Shown here one piece after another: positions 5,264 through 5,832 of a DNA stretch of 5,832 nt. The DNA is from Candidatus Dojkabacteria bacterium UBA5232. GTDB taxonomy: Bacteria > Patescibacteriota > Dojkabacteria > SC72. A program made the position numbers and the translations under genes. Numbering within the stretch: the stretch's first letter is position 1; the number at the start of each line of letters is the position of its first letter. Below the pieces are notes generated by a model that was not told where the DNA came from, searched no databases, and saw only the letters and a list, made by a program, of their open reading frames with translations. The stretch covers positions 1-5,832 of the forward strand of contig DHUO01000019.1 in assembly GCA_002409215.1 (NCBI GenBank), in the 5' to 3' direction.

Positions 5264-5832
5264 ATGAAGTTAATAAAAATTTTCAAAAGAGTAATACAGA
5301 GATTACCAATATATTTTAAACAACTTTTTTCATCTTTTCGAAAGAATGGTTTTTTTAATACATTAAAGAGAGTTTTCAAAAAGATTTTTAGATTCATAGT
5401 AACAGGTGGAGATGGTTCTAAGTTGATGAGGACATCGTATGGTGAGTGGATGGGTAATGTGGAGAGTGTGTATCTAAATGATGAAGCTATGGATAGTGAT
5501 TTAAAGAAGTTAAAGGGTGATGTTAAGTTTTCAATAATATTTCCTATTTGGAATAAGTCAGAGGAGATGTTGCAGTCAGCTCTAGATTCAATTACTTCAC
5601 AGGTGTATACAAATTGGGAGATATGTATTTCAGATGGTTCTACTAAAAATGTACACGAAACTAGGAGATTTCTTAAAAAGTTTGCAGATAGGTATGGAGA
5701 GAAGGTTAAGTTTTCTACGGTAGATATTGAGGGTATTAATATCATAGAGAATACAAATAATGCTTTGAGTATGGCTACAGGTGAGTATGTTGTTTTCATG
5801 GATTGTGATGATGAGATTTCTAGAAACTGTTT
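5264..5832 (+). CDS. Family 2 glycosyltransferase, N-terminal part (3' end outside window)
   Basis: The frame is open from the ATG at 5264, two bases after the ATPase stop, to the window end; 189 full codons are visible. Residues 1-49 form a basic, hydrophobic leader with 13 Lys/Arg and no Asp/Glu, probably amphipathic helices on the inner membrane face. After a linker (50-86), the GT-A fold starts with VKFSIIFPIWN (87-97). It continues with SALDSITSQVYTNWEICISD (105-124), ending in the first donor-binding acid D124. NALSMATGEYVVFMD (166-180) then leads into the DxD-type metal site D180-C-D182-D183-E. The pattern matches GT2 enzymes of rhamnan, O-antigen and teichoic-like clusters. The acceptor-binding part and any second domain lie beyond the window, so the substrate is unknown. 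It is the fourth gene of the polysaccharide operon. Confidence 0.88.
   Translation, partial: MKLIKIFKRVIQRLPIYFKQLFSSFRKNGFFNTLKRVFKKIFRFIVTGGDGSKLMRTSYGEWMGNVESVYLNDEAMDSDLKKLKGDVKFSIIFPIWNKSEEMLQSALDSITSQVYTNWEICISDGSTKNVHETRRFLKKFADRYGEKVKFSTVDIEGINIIENTNNALSMATGEYVVFMDCDDEISRNC

Noticed and set aside
5026..5799. Long minus-strand open frame of 257 codons opposite the ATPase end and second glycosyltransferase
   Set aside because: Its product is Ser/Pro/His-rich with no recognisable motif, and it lies antisense to two genes with clear catalytic motifs. It arises because the plus-strand genes here seldom produce stops in that frame.

Overview
The window looks like a piece of a low-GC, compact bacterial chromosome. 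It holds seven protein genes, two of them cut by the window edges, and almost no intergenic DNA. The gene families and their order resemble Candidate Phyla Radiation (Patescibacteria) genomes: an ECF sigma factor, a three-helix membrane protein, a small secreted Gly-rich protein, a bactofilin-like surface protein and a glycosyltransferase/ABC-export cluster. That placement is an inference from recalled family resemblance, not from a marker gene. TGA acts as a stop in the 4-base ATGA overlap at 3748-3751, which argues against the TGA-as-glycine code of Gracilibacteria and SR1.

Region 1 (1-1632, plus strand) is a probable signalling module. It begins with the C-terminal 134 residues of an ECF-type sigma factor. 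A membrane protein overlaps it by 14 bases and is probably its anti-sigma regulator. A 62-base gap with a perfect hairpin and a possible leaderless promoter follows, then a signal-peptide-bearing secreted protein with a Gly/Arg/Asn-rich tail. A strong hairpin that can terminate from both sides closes the region.

Region 2 (1673-2809, minus strand) is one convergent gene. Its exported, membrane-anchored product has eight repeats with near-perfect 17-residue spacing that should form a bactofilin-like beta-solenoid, followed by several membrane helices.

Region 3 (2894 to the window end, plus strand) is a surface-polysaccharide operon: a family 2 glycosyltransferase, an ABC-2 type export permease (Wzm/TagG-like), its ATPase (Wzt/TagH-like, without a carbohydrate-binding tail) and the start of a second family 2 glycosyltransferase. 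The junctions are a 4-base overlap and gaps of 5 and 2 bases. A consensus TATAAT lies so close to the first ATG that the transcript is probably leaderless. The glycosyltransferases would build a glycan on a lipid carrier at the inner face of the membrane, and the ABC pair would export it.

No tRNA, rRNA, CRISPR array, insertion sequence or integrase was seen, and no stretch over 300 bases lacks a gene. Nothing here is clearly an unknown system. The least characterised parts are the sigma/membrane/secreted trio and the 17-residue-repeat protein.
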